NCBI RefSeq assembly: GCF_001425605.1
Contig: NZ_LMRG01000006.1
Location: 183,209-247,208, forward strand
DNA length: 64,000 nt
Direction of reading: 5' to 3'
Source of the DNA: Rhizobium sp. Leaf453
GTDB lineage: Bacteria; Pseudomonadota; Alphaproteobacteria; Rhizobiales; Rhizobiaceae
Shown here: positions 61,337 through 64,000 of the stretch, piece by piece
How positions within the stretch are numbered: position 1 is the stretch's first letter
How the letters are laid out: each line of letters starts with the position of its first letter
Position numbers and translations under genes: made by a program
Notes under the pieces: model-generated
Database searches by the model: none
Told to the model about the DNA's origin: nothing
The model's input: only the letters and a program-made list of their open reading frames with translations

Positions 61337-62923
61337 TTATTGGGCATTTGCCCTGGAGAAGTTGAACGGCAAAAGGTCGCCGATTGCGGCCGCTTCGCCC
61401 CGCTGCGGCAACTCAGTGAGTACGTGGCGTAGCCAGGTGAGCGGGTCGACGCCGCAAGCGCGGCAAGTCAGCATGAGACTGTAGATCACCGCGCTGGCCC
61501 TGGCTCCGTCAGCGGTATCGCTGAACAGCCACGATTTTCTTCCGGTGGCAAAAACTCTGATCTCGCGTTCCAGAATGTTGTTATCGATCGGCATCCTGCC
61601 GTCGCTGGTGTAGCGCGTCAGATAATCCCATTAGTTCAGGGTGTAAAACACCGCATCGCCGAGCTTGGTATCCGGCACGATCTTTGGCGCGATATTGTCG
61701 AGCCACGCCTTTAGGGCGTTCAGTATAGGCAGGCTGTGCTGCTGGCGGAAACGGCGGATGCAATCGGCCTTTGCCTCCCCCGGATCTGGGGTCTTGTCTC
61801 TCGCCTGCCTTTCGATCCGGTAGAGCTGTTCGAAGAACCGGAGTGCTTGCTCCGGCGGGCCGCCACCATTCTTTCTCGCCTTGAGGGCATCAACGAAGCG
61901 CCGCCTGGAGTGAGCCATGCATCCGACATGGGTTGCGCCATTCAATGTGCGCCAGGCGGTGTAGCCATCAGTGACGAGTATGCCACGGTAGTCACCAAGG
62001 AAGGTCTGCGGGTGGATCTGACCGCGGCCGGGCTGGTAGTCGAGAAGCACGATCGGCTCGTCACTGTTCTCGCTGCTGCGATAGGCCCACATGTAAGACG
62101 TGCTGGTGGCTTCCTTGTCTTTTTCCTTCAGCACCTGAACCGTCGTTTCATCGCCATGGATGAGAGACTGCGATTGCAGCCGCAGCTTCAAGGCATCGTA
62201 GATGCGATATAGATGCTTCTCGCTCGAGCCGATAACCCAATGCGCAAGAGCGCCACGGCTGATCGGAACGCCAGCACGCTCGAATGTCTGAGCCACGCGA
62301 TAGAGCGGCGTGCCATCGACGTATTTGTGGACGAGTGCGAAGGCCAGCGTCGAGGCGGTGGCAATGCTGCCCGGTAATGGTTGTGTCGGCATCGGTGCGA
62401 TCACGACAGGCGTGTTGATCCCGGTGCGGTCGCAATGGCGGCAGGCGTATTTGAACCGCACATTCTGCAGCACCTTTGCCTTAACCTCGATATGGAGCTG
62501 CTCGGTGACGGCCTCGCCCATGCGATGCATTTGGCTGTCGCAGCAAGGGCAAGCCTTCTGATCGTCAGCAAGGTCGTATTCGACACGCTCGCGCGGCAGG
62601 TCTGCCGGCAGAGGCCTGCGTCCCCGCTTCTTGCCCGTAACGCCCTCGGCCGCAGGCAAGCCAGTATCCGGAAGCTCGACGACATCGTCTTCCTCGCTAC
62701 CACCTTCGACCGCAGCCTCTTCGGCTTCGTTGAAGAGACGATCAATGTGCTTCTCACTGCGGGGTGCAAAGCGATGGAGCCTTGCCAGTGCCAGTTCTTC
62801 TTCCAGCTTGACGACCCGCTGCGAGAGCGCTTCCTTCTCGGCTTTGAGCGCGGCGATTTCGGCAGCGTTGGCTGCTAATTGCGCCATCAGTTCTGCAATG
62901 CTCGGTTCGCCGGTGCGAGTCAT
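61337..62923 (-). pseudogene. tnpC: IS66 transposase TnpC with one nonsense codon
   Basis: The first 430 codons contain the zinc-finger-like CPCCDSQMHRMGEAVTEQL, PLYRVAQTFERAGVPISRG and the DDE-type core (LIHGDETTVQVL, VGCMAHSRRRFVDAL). A TAA at 61631-61633 replaces the Gln expected before [18 protein letters not shown]. The frame then continues normally to the end ([17 protein letters not shown]). Confidence 0.88.
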
Positions 62924-62974
62924 CAGATTCTTGAATCTGAACCGCCCCTGCGCGTCAATCGCAATTCGCCATCC

Positions 62975-63328
62975 TCAGCCAGCAATCTGATACTGCCTCA
63001 CGGGATGGCGGATCATCGCATCGATATCGATGCCGTCGAGGATCCAGTGAAGTTGCTCTGTCGTCAGCGTCACCACCGCAGTCTCTCGCCGGGGCCACCT
63101 GAACCTGTCTTCTGTCAATTTCTTCAGGACCATAACAAACCCGGACCGATCAAAGAACAAAAGCTTCACCCGGTCATGCCGGCGATTGCAGAAGGCAAAC
63201 ACTGACGGAGCAAACGGGTCCAGCTCCATCACCTCTTGCACCAGGACCGCGAGGCTATTGATGCCCGCACGGAAGTCGATCGGCTCTCGATGGAGGTAGA
63301 CCTTCAGATCAGCGCCCAGTCTGAACAT
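62975..63328 (-). CDS. tnpB: IS66 accessory protein TnpB
   Basis: The 117-aa protein shows the IS66 Orf2 pattern: VYLHREPIDFRAGINSLAVL, PSVFAFCNRRHDRVKLLFFD and RFRWPRRE. Full length. The start overlaps the end of tnpA by 20 bases. Confidence 0.92.
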   Translation of the reverse strand: MFRLGADLKVYLHREPIDFRAGINSLAVLVQEVMELDPFAPSVFAFCNRRHDRVKLLFFDRSGFVMVLKKLTEDRFRWPRRETAVVTLTTEQLHWILDGIDIDAMIRHPVRQYQIAG

Positions 63329-63728
63329 GGCTCAACGCTCCTATGATTGCCGCCAGACCATCGACATCGCTGCATTCCAGCGTCAGGCTGACCCCGTTCG
63401 GCAGCACCGCGCTCAGCTTGGATGCATGAGATCGCTTGCCTACCGGCTCCACCTTCGTCAGTGGACCGCGAGCAGAAGACGAGTGCATATCCGTGGCTAT
63501 CTGAACCGGAACGAACCTAGATACCGCAGGCAAAGCACTATCCTCTCTGGCTCTCTTCACCCATTTGCGAACGAGATTGGCGTTGACGCCGTGCTCCAGA
63601 GCTAGACGCGAAACCGAAACACCGGGCTCTAAACACGCTGCGACAAGCCGATCTCGGGAGGCTGGGTCATATCGACGGCGGCCGTCGCGGCCAACAAGCC
63701 GCACCTGCAGTTTAGGAGTATCGTCCAT
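63309..63728 (-). CDS. tnpA: IS66 accessory protein TnpA
   Basis: The 139-aa protein has a helix-turn-helix region (SRDRLVAACLEPGVSVSRLA, HGVNANLVRKWVKRAR) typical of IS66 Orf1. ATG 63728 (MDDTPKLQ) is preferred to 63764. Confidence 0.88.
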   Translation of the reverse strand: MDDTPKLQVRLVGRDGRRRYDPASRDRLVAACLEPGVSVSRLALEHGVNANLVRKWVKRAREDSALPAVSRFVPVQIATDMHSSSARGPLTKVEPVGKRSHASKLSAVLPNGVSLTLECSDVDGLAAIIGALSHVQTGR

Positions 63729-63811
63729 GATTTGGTGTCCACATACTTTTTGTGGACACTTCATGCATCAGAGCACTGCGCTTCAGAAGGTGCACAGAAA
63801 TTCGCGCTTAC

Positions 63812-63819
63812 GCTAAAAC
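63812..63819. repeat. IS66 target-site duplication, right copy
   Basis: Exact copy of GCTAAAAC directly after the right terminal repeat. Confidence 0.85.
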
Positions 63820-63852
63820 GGCGGACGATCCGCGCGTTGCAAGAGTGACAAG

Positions 63853-64000
63853 ATGTCTTTCACGAAGCCTTTTCGAGTGGCAATAACGGTATCGGCAATC
63901 GGGTTCGTGGTTGCATCCTGCGGCGGCCACATCACGGGCGTCATGGAGCCGCTCCACGTTGCTGCCAAGCCCACGGGCGGTTCTGTGGTGGATATGCTGG
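63853..64000 (+). CDS. N-terminus of a probable lipoprotein (cut by window edge)
   Basis: The frame begins MSFTKPFRVAITVSAIGF and has a lipobox-like VVASCGG, then MEPLHVAAKPTGGSVVDML. The layout resembles rhizobial DUF900-type alpha/beta hydrolase lipoproteins, which continue with an ATTR motif. Only 49 residues are visible, so this stays tentative. Confidence 0.5.
   Translation, partial: MSFTKPFRVAITVSAIGFVVASCGGHITGVMEPLHVAAKPTGGSVVDML

Larger units (their letters stand above)
61268..63811 (-). mobile_element. IS66-family insertion sequence, 2544 bp
   Basis: The ends are imperfect inverted repeats: GTAAGCGCGATTTTTGATG on the left and GTAAGCGCGAATTTCTGTG on the right, read inward. It carries tnpA, tnpB and tnpC in the usual order on the minus strand and is bounded by an 8-bp target duplication. 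The ends look intact, but tnpC has a nonsense codon, so transposition would need help in trans. Confidence 0.92.

Noticed and set aside
1-64000. CRISPR arrays, rRNA genes or a replication origin
   Set aside because: No regularly spaced repeats, rRNA blocks, repABC genes or origin-like repeat clusters were seen.

Overview
The window reads as a Rhizobiaceae-type alphaproteobacterial replicon (Rhizobium/Agrobacterium relatives). Supporting signs are an HWE-family histidine kinase, a PhrB-type iron-sulfur photolyase, an ECF sigma/ChrR pair with its usual target genes, an EcfG-like promoter, many small rhizobial proteins (DUF982, DUF2934, DUF6894), an intact-ended IS66 element and GC-rich coding sequence. 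No rRNA, complete tRNA or CRISPR array is visible.

Layout. (1) 0.4-3.2 kb: a two-domain KaiC-like ATPase gene overlaps an HWE histidine kinase gene, followed by a receiver gene cut off before its phosphoacceptor. (2) 4-10 kb: small stress-type proteins and debris. A three-gene module (54-aa protein, 51-aa basic protein, single-domain response regulator) is intact at 7.7-8.4 kb and decayed at 5.5-6.05 kb, next to an integrase remnant and two RTX fragments facing each other. An EcfG-like promoter precedes a DUF2934 gene, and an sRNA candidate with anti-Shine-Dalgarno motifs lies near 9.1 kb. (3) 10.7-22.0 kb: the most coherent block, a singlet-oxygen/photo-oxidative stress regulon. It holds phrB, an SDR gene and folE; three membrane or small proteins including DUF1295; a flavin amine oxidase, cyclopropane fatty acid synthase, DUF2147 and DUF2177; then the ECF sigma gene and its ChrR anti-sigma; then a fasciclin protein and a response regulator. 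Three TGATCC-N17/18-TAT sites (folE, sigma gene, response regulator) look like targets of the sigma factor. (4) 22.2-27.5 kb: an orphan trpB, a DUF3095 protein, and a cytochrome bd/CIO oxidase operon with a DUF2474 small subunit.

(5) 27.5-39.8 kb: an accessory mosaic. It contains short membrane peptides, truncated dcd, integrase and histidine kinase pieces, a MarR regulator, and an island of immunity-like genes (Imm26 family, DUF7878-like) bordered by a repeated segment of about 100 bp and a recurring GATGGTGGGG decamer. A minus-strand phage-tail/lysis remnant follows, in which three of four genes carry single frameshifts. (6) 40.1-43.3 kb: cytochrome P460, cupin and two alpha/beta hydrolases. 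(7) 43.5-54.0 kb: a hydroxyquinol/resorcinol-type aromatic catabolic operon under a divergent LysR regulator, with two intradiol dioxygenases, maleylacetate reductase, a five-gene branched-chain-amino-acid-type ABC importer and a flavin phenol hydroxylase. A GH3 glycosidase follows. (8) 56-64 kb: a RelB/ParE-type toxin-antitoxin pair, a WYL regulator divergent from a GST, an unusually large tyrosine-recombinase-like protein, a Fic N-terminal stub, and an IS66 element with an 8-bp target duplication whose transposase is interrupted by one nonsense codon.

Overall, conserved stress and catabolic operons alternate with decaying horizontally acquired DNA. Product names rest on family motifs recognised by eye. 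Start codons were chosen from Shine-Dalgarno spacing and overlaps.
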